Origin: Candidatus Sulfotelmatobacter sp.
Lineage (GTDB): Bacteria > Acidobacteriota > Terriglobia > Terriglobales > Acidobacteriaceae
Assembly (NCBI GenBank): GCA_030044775.1
Contig: JASICF010000130.1
Span: 1-5,171 of the forward strand
Length of the DNA: 5,171 nucleotides
Reading direction: 5' to 3'
Positions 1 to 5,171 of this stretch are shown piece by piece (position 1 is the stretch's first letter; each line of letters opens with the position of its first letter). The notes beneath the pieces are model-generated. The model was not told the DNA's origin. It did no database searches and was given only the letters and a program-made list of their open reading frames with translations. The position numbers and the translations under genes were made by a program.

Positions 1-96
1 CACGTCGACTTTCTCGAGGCCCAGATGCACCAGATCAAAGAACTCGGCTACGAGCGCTATCTGGCGCAGCAGATGGGTGAAGAGGAAGAAAAATAA
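1..96 (+). CDS. bfr: Bacterioferritin, C-terminal end (partial)
   Basis: Frame 1 is open from the window edge and encodes 31 residues beginning HVDFLEAQMHQI and ending in an acidic EEEEK tail before TAA. This matches the end of bacterioferritin, the 24-subunit haem-containing iron-storage cage of the cytoplasm that oxidises Fe(II) at a di-iron centre. In E. coli Bfr the corresponding stretch starts at His130, a ferroxidase ligand, and continues as HIDWLE to a C-terminal LQNYLQAQ; here it is HVDFLE and then RYLAQQ. The length after that histidine (31 residues against 29 in E. coli) is normal, so the end is intact. All other ferroxidase ligands, the haem-binding methionine and the start lie left of the window. 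A DNA-protecting or non-haem ferritin relative cannot be fully excluded from this short piece, but the motif order favours Bfr. Confidence 0.85.
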   Translation, partial: HVDFLEAQMHQIKELGYERYLAQQMGEEEEK

Positions 97-217
97 ACTG
101 CAGGCGTCATCCCCGAAGTCCCGCGTTTTCGCCAGCGAGACGAGGGATCTCCCATGGCACATAGCCGTCCCCTGTCAGCCTCGCCTGCCATCAAACAGTT
201 GACTAACGTGAGGGGAG
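97..217. other. Intergenic region after bacterioferritin
   Basis: These 121 bases separate the bacterioferritin stop from the small downstream gene. I see no strong hairpin followed by a T-run that would act as an intrinsic terminator. A TTGACT at 199-204 resembles a -35 box, but no convincing -10 lies 16-18 bases after it. No RNA gene is recognisable. Confidence 0.5.
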
Positions 218-457
218 ATGTCAGAACGCAGGAAAGAGGGCGCTGCAACAGCCATGAACAGTCCTGCCGAAATCTCTCCGGAACTTCTGGCGAAGCTGGC
301 GCCGCATCGAGTGCATGAGTCGAGTTGGCTGAAGAATCTATCGTGCAGTATTGGTTTGCATCGGTGGTACAGCCTTGATGTTGGGTCGGGGAAAACGGTG
401 AGCATTTGCCGCTGGTGCCCAAAAGTCAAAGTGGACGGGGTGGTCTATGGCGATTAA
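218..457 (+). CDS. Small hypothetical protein with a possible C-x4-H...C-x2-C metal site
   Basis: This encodes 79 residues from the first ATG after the in-frame stop at 209. The N-terminal half is hydrophilic and partly helical in character. The C-terminal half has Cys43, His48, Cys64 and Cys67 in the arrangement CSIGLHRW, a gap, then CRWCPK. Such spacing suggests a small zinc-ribbon-like fold, reminiscent of DUF1660-type miniproteins in which a GHxW motif precedes a CxxC, but I cannot assign it to a family with certainty. The start is uncertain. The GA-rich AGGGGAG at 211-217 abuts ATG 218, too close for normal use. A second in-frame ATG at 254 has GAAAGAGGG about 13 bases upstream and would give 67 residues; both starts keep all four ligands. 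There is no signal peptide or membrane segment. The gene stands alone on its strand and ends 18 bases from the convergent S55-like gene. Confidence 0.6.
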   Translation: MSERRKEGAATAMNSPAEISPELLAKLAPHRVHESSWLKNLSCSIGLHRWYSLDVGSGKTVSICRWCPKVKVDGVVYGD

Positions 458-477
458 GGCCGGAGCTTGCTTCGGCT
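458..477. terminator. Possible hairpin between convergent genes
   Basis: Directly after the TAA at 455-457, bases 458-465 can pair with 470-477 (eight pairs, two of them G-T wobbles) around a CTTG loop closed by G-C, a known stable tetraloop type. The right arm overlaps the stop codon of the minus-strand gene. There is no T-run on either side, so it is at best an atypical bidirectional terminator or an RNA-stabilising stem. Confidence 0.3.
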
Positions 478-2299
478 ACTTCACCGTAACCGTGAGCAAC
501 TGCGCGCCGCTCACCACGTAATCCAGCGGAGCCGTTGCGGTTTCGTCTACATTCGATTCGCCGCTTACCGTCATCTCCTGATTGCCGCGCATGCCATCCA
601 TTACATTCATGATGGAAAGCGGCAGGGTCGGCATGACTTTATCTGCAACCCGCGCCTCGGGGTCGGCTTCGAGAAGCGAAACGTAAACCCGGTTATTGGC
701 ATGCTCTTTATTGAGCAGCGCGATCGTGGACGCGAGGTCCAATTGGCTGCCAAAGGCCGCAGTGCCGCGGGAAAGATGGTCGAGAGTGTCCCCGTCACTC
801 ACCAGGATTCGCAGCGTTCCCTTGCTGGCCGAAGTCGGAATCTTGACCGGAACGCGCTGAACGATGCGCTCGCCGCGGTAAGGTTCGAGCACAGTCTCCA
901 GCATGATCTCATCGCCCGGGCGGGCTTCCGTCACATCGGTCCGGGCGCTCTCCAGCCTCGCCCAGCGGCGCTCGCGTACAAGATCAAAATTCAAATTGAC
1001 ACCCGCGATTGCCGGCGCATTGTAAGGATTGTCGTAAATGCGGCTAAAGCGCTCGCCCAGCGAAAGGGCTGCTTGCATTGCCGCCGGCTGCGAATTTTCT
1101 TCCGGAGAAAACATGTTACGCATGGTGACTTCCGGAAATCCCTTTACGCCAATGCTTCCCGACAGCCGGTAAGTAATTTCTTCCCCAAATTCGTTTACTC
1201 CGTGCAGCGCGTTGAACACAGTTACCATCAGCGCCACGGGCGTCAGCTTCGGATTATTGAGCACCTGGTAGTGAAACTGCTTTTCACCCGTGCTGCTGTG
1301 AATGCTAAGCGTGACAGGAATCATTTCGGGTTGCTTATCGAACACTCCAAGAATTCCTGTATGACGGTCCTGAACGAACGTTCCGGCAGGCTCGGTGGTA
1401 TCCACGATTTTAAAAGCGTTGAGTGGTGAGGGCAGCGTTGCCAGCACCTGTGCTTTATTCATCGGCAGATCGACGGAACCGAACTGCAACAACGGGTGCC
1501 CGCACGCCAGCAATTTCTGCGGGTCGACATAGGTGACTGTGCAGGTCGCTTCGATATCCATATCGCCGCGAACCAGAATCGCGCTGACGGCCGAGCCGGG
1601 TACAAGCGGCTCCGGCTGCTTATCATTGCTGATCGATCCTGCACCCATCACCGGAACGATTCCGGCAGCTCCCAGCTTGCCGGCGAAAAGCTGAACTGCC
1701 TCTTGCGAGAATCCATTGAACACGAGCGGCGTTTCGATGGGCTTTAGGTAATTCGATACGCCCGCGATCGCATCCTGGTTTGATCCTGAAATCGCAGAAG
1801 CCTCACCCGGTGACGCCGTCTTGCCCGCAACCATATTCATTGTCGGTTTGGTGGCGGCGCTCTCTTCCGCCGGAGTCTTATCCAGCGCGTTGATCTCCAT
1901 CATGTCGGCGATCGGAGTTACCCCCGCGATTGGCTCTTTCGAAAATTCTCCAATCCGGAATGCCAGGGCTCCCGCGAGTTTGCCATCGAGATAGACCGGG
2001 CTGCCGCTCATACCCGCGACCACCCCCGTGTACTCCACTTTTTGGCCGTGCAACCGGACCAGAATAATGTCGCCCTTCGGTCCATTCACATTGTGCATCA
2101 CGCCCAGAACTTCGACCTCCATGGCCTCAGGCTTCACGCCCTCAAAAACGGTATACGCGACTCCGCGCATGCCCGCATGAATCTGGCTCACGGCAATGGT
2201 TTCCGGTTTCTGGGTTATCTGGGCCGTTCGCCCCTGGGCGAACGAAAAGGACAGCAAGGAGAGCAGAGCAACGAAGAGCGCAAGCACTAATTTTTTCAT
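476..2299 (-). CDS. Exported SpoIVB/S55-like peptidase domain protein
   Basis: This gene encodes 607 residues from the ATG at 2299. I chose that start because it opens a clear signal peptide (MKK, a hydrophobic stretch at 4-20, likely cleavage after SFA at about 21), so the product should be exported. The frame continues open to an ATG at 2407, but the added 36 residues would bury the signal. Residues 35-135 contain GMSGSPVYLDG (96-106), which matches the nucleophile motif of SpoIVB, the S55 serine peptidase that acts in Bacillus sporulation signalling; Ser98 is the expected nucleophile. Residues 254-275 carry VTYVDPQKLLACGHPL, matching the SpoIVB histidine motif (His268), and DRHTGILG (311-318) matches a further S55 segment. 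The order is the reverse of SpoIVB. The region after about 340 is mostly beta-type sequence and unassigned. Sporulation is not implied; the acidobacterial role and peptidase activity are unknown. No clear ribosome binding site precedes the start. Confidence 0.85.
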   Translation of the reverse strand: MKKLVLALFVALLSLLSFSFAQGRTAQITQKPETIAVSQIHAGMRGVAYTVFEGVKPEAMEVEVLGVMHNVNGPKGDIILVRLHGQKVEYTGVVAGMSGSPVYLDGKLAGALAFRIGEFSKEPIAGVTPIADMMEINALDKTPAEESAATKPTMNMVAGKTASPGEASAISGSNQDAIAGVSNYLKPIETPLVFNGFSQEAVQLFAGKLGAAGIVPVMGAGSISNDKQPEPLVPGSAVSAILVRGDMDIEATCTVTYVDPQKLLACGHPLLQFGSVDLPMNKAQVLATLPSPLNAFKIVDTTEPAGTFVQDRHTGILGVFDKQPEMIPVTLSIHSSTGEKQFHYQVLNNPKLTPVALMVTVFNALHGVNEFGEEITYRLSGSIGVKGFPEVTMRNMFSPEENSQPAAMQAALSLGERFSRIYDNPYNAPAIAGVNLNFDLVRERRWARLESARTDVTEARPGDEIMLETVLEPYRGERIVQRVPVKIPTSASKGTLRILVSDGDTLDHLSRGTAAFGSQLDLASTIALLNKEHANNRVYVSLLEADPEARVADKVMPTLPLSIMNVMDGMRGNQEMTVSGESNVDETATAPLDYVVSGAQLLTVTVK

Positions 2300-2493
2300 G
2301 GACAACGCCGCGTAAACCGAATCGGCCCCCACCGCATACTCGATTAGAGTTCGCTCGATTGTAAGATCGTTGCCAGGAGGGGAATTACTGGGAGCCGGGC
2401 AAAACATCCCAATCGCGAATCCGTGCGTCTATACTAGCACAGGGAGTTTTGTCTCTTAACATAAGTTTATTAGGCTTTCTTCAGAGGTTTCCC
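2300..2493. promoter_or_regulatory. Divergent intergenic region with two candidate -10 boxes
   Basis: This 194-bp region must hold the start signals of both the S55-like gene and the vWA gene. On the minus strand TACAAT (complement of 2358-2363) lies about 58 bases before the ATG at 2299. On the plus strand TATACT at 2430-2435 lies about 58 bases before the ATG at 2494. Both are good -10 matches, but neither has a convincing -35 box at 16-18 bases, so they are proposals only. No operator palindrome stands out. Confidence 0.35.
2483..2487 (+). promoter_or_regulatory. Ribosome binding site deciding the vWA start
   Basis: AGAGG sits six bases before the ATG at 2494. This supports that start over the TTG at 2449, which would add 15 residues ahead of the signal peptide and has no such site. 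Confidence 0.55.
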
Positions 2494-3744
2494 ATGCTTT
2501 CCAGACCTATGGCCACAAACCCTTTGTCGCCTTCGCGCAGGTGTGCTCCCCTTACGGTTGCCCTGTTGGTGCCGCTATTTTTTGTCATTACGGCCTTGGC
2601 CCAAGACCAAACTCAATCCTCGCCGGCCCAAGACCAAAGCCAAGACCAGAGTCAAGACCAGAATAATGGCAAGCAGAAGCAGGATGTTCCCGACGACGCG
2701 GGTGGTCCAACGGGCGATATCGGCCCCTACGCCATTCCTAAAAAGAATCCGGAAACTCCGCCGCCACCGCCGCCTCCGGTCACTCCCAAAAAGGTCGAAG
2801 GCATGCCCGATTATTCGATCAAGGTTAATGTGCCGCTGGTGAATGTGGATGTCATGGTCACCACTCGGAGTGGGCAGTTCGTTCCCGGCCTGAAAAAAGA
2901 GAATTTTCGCCTCTTTGAGGATGGAAACGCACAGCAGATCCAGGATTTCAGCGTAACCAAAGCGCCCATCACCGCCGTTCTGCTCGTCGAATACGGCGCT
3001 ACGAACTACGGATTCATGATCGATGCACTCCAGGCTTCGTACGCCTTCGCCAGCACTTTGCAAAAGGGCGACTGGGTTGCCGTCTCCTATTACGACATGC
3101 TCCCCCACATTCTCGTGGATTTCACTCAGGACAAACGGGCAATTTATGGCGCGCTGAATCAGTTACGCATTCCCGGTTTTTCCGAGACGAATGAGTTCGA
3201 TGCTCTGTACGACACGCTGGATCGCCTGGATCGTGTCGAAGGAAAGAAATACGTCATTCTCATCAGCACCGGCATAGATACCTTCAGCCGAATCACCTAT
3301 GACAAGATTCTGAAAAAGGTCAAAGACACCGCGGACGTGACAATTTTTCCCATCAGCGTCGGTTGGATTATCCGTGAAATGTACGAAGCGTCTGGCCGCG
3401 CTGCCCCGCATGGCATGGGCATCCCAGTGGGCCGCATGGATTATCTGCAGGCCGATAATGAAATGCGCACGTTCGCCTCCATGACCGGCGGCCGCGCGTA
3501 CTTTCCGCGTTTCCAGGCCGAATACGGCGAGGATTTTCAGGATATTGGCAACGACATTCGCAATCAGTATTCCCTGGCCTACCACCCAACCAACACCAAG
3601 CTGGATGGCACTTATCGCAAGCTGAAGGTGCAGGTGGTCGCCCCTGACGGTGGCCCGCTGAAGGTCAAGGACCAGAAGGGCAAAGAGCAGAAGATCGAGG
3701 TGGTCTCCCGCGACGGATACACCGCGAAGCACACCGTGGATTAA
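2494..3744 (+). CDS. Secreted vWA-domain protein (VWFA-related acidobacterial type)
   Basis: This encodes 416 residues. A signal peptide spans 1-36 (basic Arg15-Arg16, hydrophobic 19-35, cleavage at ALA/QD). A low-complexity linker follows, with QDQ repeats at about 46-56 and a seven-proline run at 89-95. From about 107 the protein follows the VWFA-related acidobacterial pattern: VNVPLVNVDVMVTTRSGQFV, then FRLFEDG (138-144), a Rossmann-like vWA core at about 158-350, and the closing pattern YSLAYHPTN...DGTYRKLKVQV (359-381). The family is abundant in Acidobacteriota and is thought to mediate extracellular or cell-surface interactions; individual functions are mostly unknown. The metal-ion-dependent adhesion site is degenerate: the DxSxS position reads ExGxT (166-170), and the usual Asp of the later DG(x)D segment is Thr259 (STGID). 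Binding, if any, is therefore probably not through a canonical MIDAS metal. The gene is divergent from the S55-like gene and no terminator is visible after it. Confidence 0.88.
   Translation: MLSRPMATNPLSPSRRCAPLTVALLVPLFFVITALAQDQTQSSPAQDQSQDQSQDQNNGKQKQDVPDDAGGPTGDIGPYAIPKKNPETPPPPPPPVTPKKVEGMPDYSIKVNVPLVNVDVMVTTRSGQFVPGLKKENFRLFEDGNAQQIQDFSVTKAPITAVLLVEYGATNYGFMIDALQASYAFASTLQKGDWVAVSYYDMLPHILVDFTQDKRAIYGALNQLRIPGFSETNEFDALYDTLDRLDRVEGKKYVILISTGIDTFSRITYDKILKKVKDTADVTIFPISVGWIIREMYEASGRAAPHGMGIPVGRMDYLQADNEMRTFASMTGGRAYFPRFQAEYGEDFQDIGNDIRNQYSLAYHPTNTKLDGTYRKLKVQVVAPDGGPLKVKDQKGKEQKIEVVSRDGYTAKHTVD
2629..2664 (+). repeat. Three tandem 12-bp units encoding QDQS/QDQN
   Basis: Three consecutive 12-base units (2629-2640, 2641-2652, 2653-2664) of the form CAAGACCAxAxx encode Gln-Asp-Gln plus Ser or Asn, in frame within the linker of the vWA protein. 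A related copy stands apart at 2602-2613. Unit length is a multiple of three, so gain or loss of copies would change the linker length without a frameshift. Confidence 0.85.
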
Positions 3745-3835
3745 CAACAGTTCGCCCGTGCTTGCCCGGCTGAATCGACAGATAAAGGCCTTCGGTTGGA
3801 GTTCGCATACCCGCCAATAGTTGTACTCAATGTCG

Positions 3836-3887
3836 CATGTCCAACCTATTATAAAAAGTAGAACTTTGTGGTAAGATGTTGGACATG
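3836..3887 (+). promoter_or_regulatory. Inverted repeat flanking the toxin-antitoxin promoter (probable operator)
   Basis: CATGTCCAAC at 3836-3845 is the exact reverse complement of GTTGGACATG at 3878-3887, a perfect 10-bp inverted repeat with 32 bases between the arms. The gap holds an AT-rich TATTATAAAAAG (3847-3858) with -10-like hexamers. A weak TTGTAC at 3821-3826 is 20 bases upstream of TATTAT, longer than ideal. The right arm covers the antitoxin start codons. Antitoxins of this fold usually repress their own operon by binding such repeats; autoregulation here is inferred from the layout. Confidence 0.6.
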
Positions 3888-4115
3888 GCTCCAGAATATG
3901 CAACTGTGAAAGCAAAAGGGCAGGTCGTAATTCCGGTCGAGATCCGCCGTCGATTTCAGATCGACGAGGGGACTCGAGTTGCCTTCTTGGAAGAGGCCGG
4001 TCGCCTGATTATTCAGCCAGTAACCGACGATTTCATCGACTCCATGACCGGAGTGCTGGCAGGGCGCAGGCTGCCGAACCGCATCTTAAGAGAGAAGGAT
4101 AGCGAGTTAGGATGA
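3876..4115 (+). CDS. AbrB/MazE/SpoVT-family antitoxin (VapB-like)
   Basis: This encodes 79 residues from ATG 3876, or 76 from ATG 3885; both starts lie within or just before the right arm of the upstream inverted repeat, and neither has a strong ribosome binding site. Residues 9-50 form a typical swapped-hairpin AbrB domain: ATVKAKGQVVIPVEIRRRF, then IDEGTRVAFLEEAGRLIIQP. In this family the TVxxKGQVxIPxxIR segment dimerises and binds DNA. The C-terminal part (51-79: DDFIDSMTGVLAGRR, RILREKDSELG) is the usual place for toxin binding and is charged and probably helical. The stop overlaps the toxin start as ATGA, giving translational coupling. The predicted role is to neutralise the PIN toxin and repress the operon. 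The family label VapB-like reflects the partner. Confidence 0.9.
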   Translation: MLDMAPEYATVKAKGQVVIPVEIRRRFQIDEGTRVAFLEEAGRLIIQPVTDDFIDSMTGVLAGRRLPNRILREKDSELG

Positions 4116-4522
4116 AGGTGCACGTCCTCGACGCGAACGCCTTGTATCGTTTGCTGATTCGCGGCCCGGGGTTCGAAATCGTAAATCGCCTCCTGAAAGA
4201 GGCGAGAGATGCGGAACAGCCACTTCACATGTCCGTGGTCAACTGGGGAGAGGTCTATTACACGATCGCCAGGGCCGAGGGTTTGGCCGAGACAGAACGG
4301 ATCATGCAAAGGGTTAGACTGCTTCCGCTCGCCATTCTCGACGTTGGAGAAGCAGTTACGGCGCGAGCAGCACAACTGAAGGCGGGCTACGGTCTGCCTT
4401 ACGCCGATTGTTTCGCCGCCGCGATAGCAGAGAAAGACGGCGTGCTGGTTACTGCCGACGTCAAGGACTTCCGCAAGGTTTCTGGGTTGCAGATACTGCC
4501 TCTACCTCCACATAAGGTGTAG
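4112..4522 (+). CDS. PIN-domain toxin, VapC-like ribonuclease
   Basis: This encodes 136 residues, a normal length for a single PIN domain. The acidic residues that hold Mg2+ or Mn2+ are in place: Asp7 in VLDANAL, Glu47 in NWGEVYY, Asp99 in LPYADCFAAA, and Asp116 with Asp119 in TADVKDF. VapC-type toxins are cytoplasmic endoribonucleases that cut tRNA or rRNA and arrest translation when the antitoxin is degraded; the target here cannot be read from sequence. The ATG overlaps the antitoxin stop by four bases (ATGA), so the toxin is probably translated by reinitiation after the antitoxin; AGGAT at about 4096 is too distant to be a good site of its own. The reading frame is intact with no lost catalytic residue, so the pair looks functional. 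It converges on the ZIP transporter gene with 49 bases between. Confidence 0.92.
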   Translation: MKVHVLDANALYRLLIRGPGFEIVNRLLKEARDAEQPLHMSVVNWGEVYYTIARAEGLAETERIMQRVRLLPLAILDVGEAVTARAAQLKAGYGLPYADCFAAAIAEKDGVLVTADVKDFRKVSGLQILPLPPHKV

Positions 4523-4571
4523 CAAATCGGAGCGAAGTCCGGTTTCGAGCCCGCGGCCTCTCTGAACTTCC

Positions 4572-5171
4572 CTACGGCGCGTGCAGCAACTTCTCGAGCA
4601 CAAAAAATACCCCTGCACCCACAAACACCAGCAAAGCCATTTTCATTGCCGGTTCTTTATTGACCTCGGGAATTAAATCGGAAGCCGCCACATAAATCGT
4701 GACGCCTGCGGATAAAGGTAATCCCGCGCTCACATGGTGGCGAAACAGGGCCATCGTCAGGACACCGGCCAGAGTAGCGCCTCCCAAAATAATGGACGCG
4801 CCCCACGCGATCCCCCGGCTGCGCCCGCTCGCCAGCATCACCGAGCTGACCGTGAACCCCTCGGGAATCTTGTGCAGGAAGACGGCGAAAAAAATCAGCC
4901 AGCCCAGCGTATTCGAAACCAGGAACCCCGATGCGATCGCGATGCCGTCGAAGAACGTATGAATAATTAACCCAAGCAGCACCGAGAATCCGCGATGCGA
5001 GTGCATGAATTCGTCTCGGTGCGTCTCTTCGCCAAAGTGGAAGTGCGGCGTAACCGTATGCTCAAAAAAATGAATGATGAGATAGCCCAGCAGGATCAGA
5101 AAAGCCGCGCTTTTGCCCCGTAAGGCGATGCTCTCAGGGACCATCTCGACCACCGCGGTCGCCAGCATGAA
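4572..5171 (-). CDS. ZIP-family divalent metal transporter (N-terminus missing)
   Basis: The frame is open to the right window edge (TTC at 5171-5169, then ATG), so 200 codons less the stop are visible and the true start lies outside. Counting from the internal Met at 5168, the protein is strongly hydrophobic with about six or seven membrane segments. The family signatures are present: HTFFDG (70-75) in the helix equivalent to TM4 and HKIPEG (99-104) in TM5, which together form the metal site of ZIP proteins, plus an early EMVPES (8-13) and a late ASDLIPE (162-168). A histidine-rich loop at 37-58 (HTVTPHFHF, then HRDEFMHSH) precedes TM4 and may sample metal. ZIP proteins move Zn2+, Fe2+ or other divalent metals into the cytoplasm; the substrate cannot be fixed here. 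The upstream residues resemble a ZIP TM2, so perhaps 30-60 residues are missing. Confidence 0.9.
   Translation of the reverse strand, partial: FMLATAVVEMVPESIALRGKSAAFLILLGYLIIHFFEHTVTPHFHFGEETHRDEFMHSHRGFSVLLGLIIHTFFDGIAIASGFLVSNTLGWLIFFAVFLHKIPEGFTVSSVMLASGRSRGIAWGASIILGGATLAGVLTMALFRHHVSAGLPLSAGVTIYVAASDLIPEVNKEPAMKMALLVFVGAGVFFVLEKLLHAP

Noticed and set aside
467..1429. Long + strand open frame of 320 codons antisense to the S55-like gene
   Set aside because: It lies wholly within the minus-strand gene, its product is rich in Arg/His with no recognisable domain, and it looks like a codon-bias shadow.
2300..2407. N-terminal extension of the S55-like gene to the ATG at 2407
   Set aside because: It would place 36 unpatterned residues before a clear signal peptide and would overlap the candidate TACAAT promoter element.
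2575..3108. Minus-strand open frame of 177 codons under the vWA gene
   Set aside because: It is antisense to a well-supported family member, and its product shows only reverse-complement low complexity (Leu/Val and Arg runs from the QDQ and proline tracts).
3785..3792. AAGGCCTT palindrome after the vWA gene
   Set aside because: It is an 8-base palindrome with no loop or T-run, expected by chance.
3163..3915. Minus-strand open frame of 250 codons overlapping the vWA 3' end and the antitoxin start
   Set aside because: It crosses the inverted repeat and two real genes on the other strand and has no domain or ribosome binding site, so it is a shadow.
4523..4571. Possible terminator between the toxin and ZIP genes (CGGA 4528-4531 with TCCG 4538-4541)
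   Set aside because: The stem is only four pairs with no T-run, which is too weak to call.
1..5171. CRISPR array, transposon ends, tRNA or rRNA genes, prophage or defence island
   Set aside because: I saw no direct-repeat array, transposase, tRNA-like cloverleaf or rRNA motif; the only mobile-type element is the small toxin-antitoxin cassette.

Overview
The window most likely comes from an acidobacterium (Acidobacteriota, Terriglobia-like). The best clue is a secreted von Willebrand factor A (vWA) protein of the kind described as 'VWFA-related acidobacterial', next to a signal-peptide-bearing protein with SpoIVB/S55 peptidase motifs. Base composition is moderately GC-rich, and long antisense open frames shadow the real genes. 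This assignment rests on family recognition by eye, not on a search.

Layout, left to right. (1) Positions 1-96 are the last 31 codons of a bacterioferritin, starting at a conserved ferroxidase-centre histidine. (2) A small + strand gene (218-457) encodes a possible Cys/His metal-binding miniprotein. It converges, across a short hairpin, on (3) a large minus-strand gene (2299-476) for an exported S55/SpoIVB-like protein. (4) A 194-bp divergent intergenic region separates that gene from (5) a + strand secreted vWA protein (2494-3744). (6) A compact type II toxin-antitoxin cassette follows: an AbrB/SpoVT-fold antitoxin and a PIN-domain VapC-like toxin that overlap by ATGA. A perfect 10-bp inverted repeat spans the candidate core promoter and the antitoxin start. 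(7) At the right edge a minus-strand ZIP-family metal transporter lacks its N-terminus, which lies outside the window.

The toxin-antitoxin pair is a clear functional unit. The S55-like and vWA genes are divergent and both products are predicted to be exported, so shared regulation is possible but unproven. The two edge genes both concern metals (iron storage, divalent metal transport), but nothing shows that they are linked.

The most interesting observations are these. The S55-like protein has its SpoIVB motifs in the reverse order (GMSGSP before the His motif), consistent with a circular permutation. The vWA protein has lost its metal-coordinating MIDAS residues. The antitoxin operator overlaps two alternative start codons. 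No wholly new multi-gene system is evident. No stretch over 300 bases lacks a gene.
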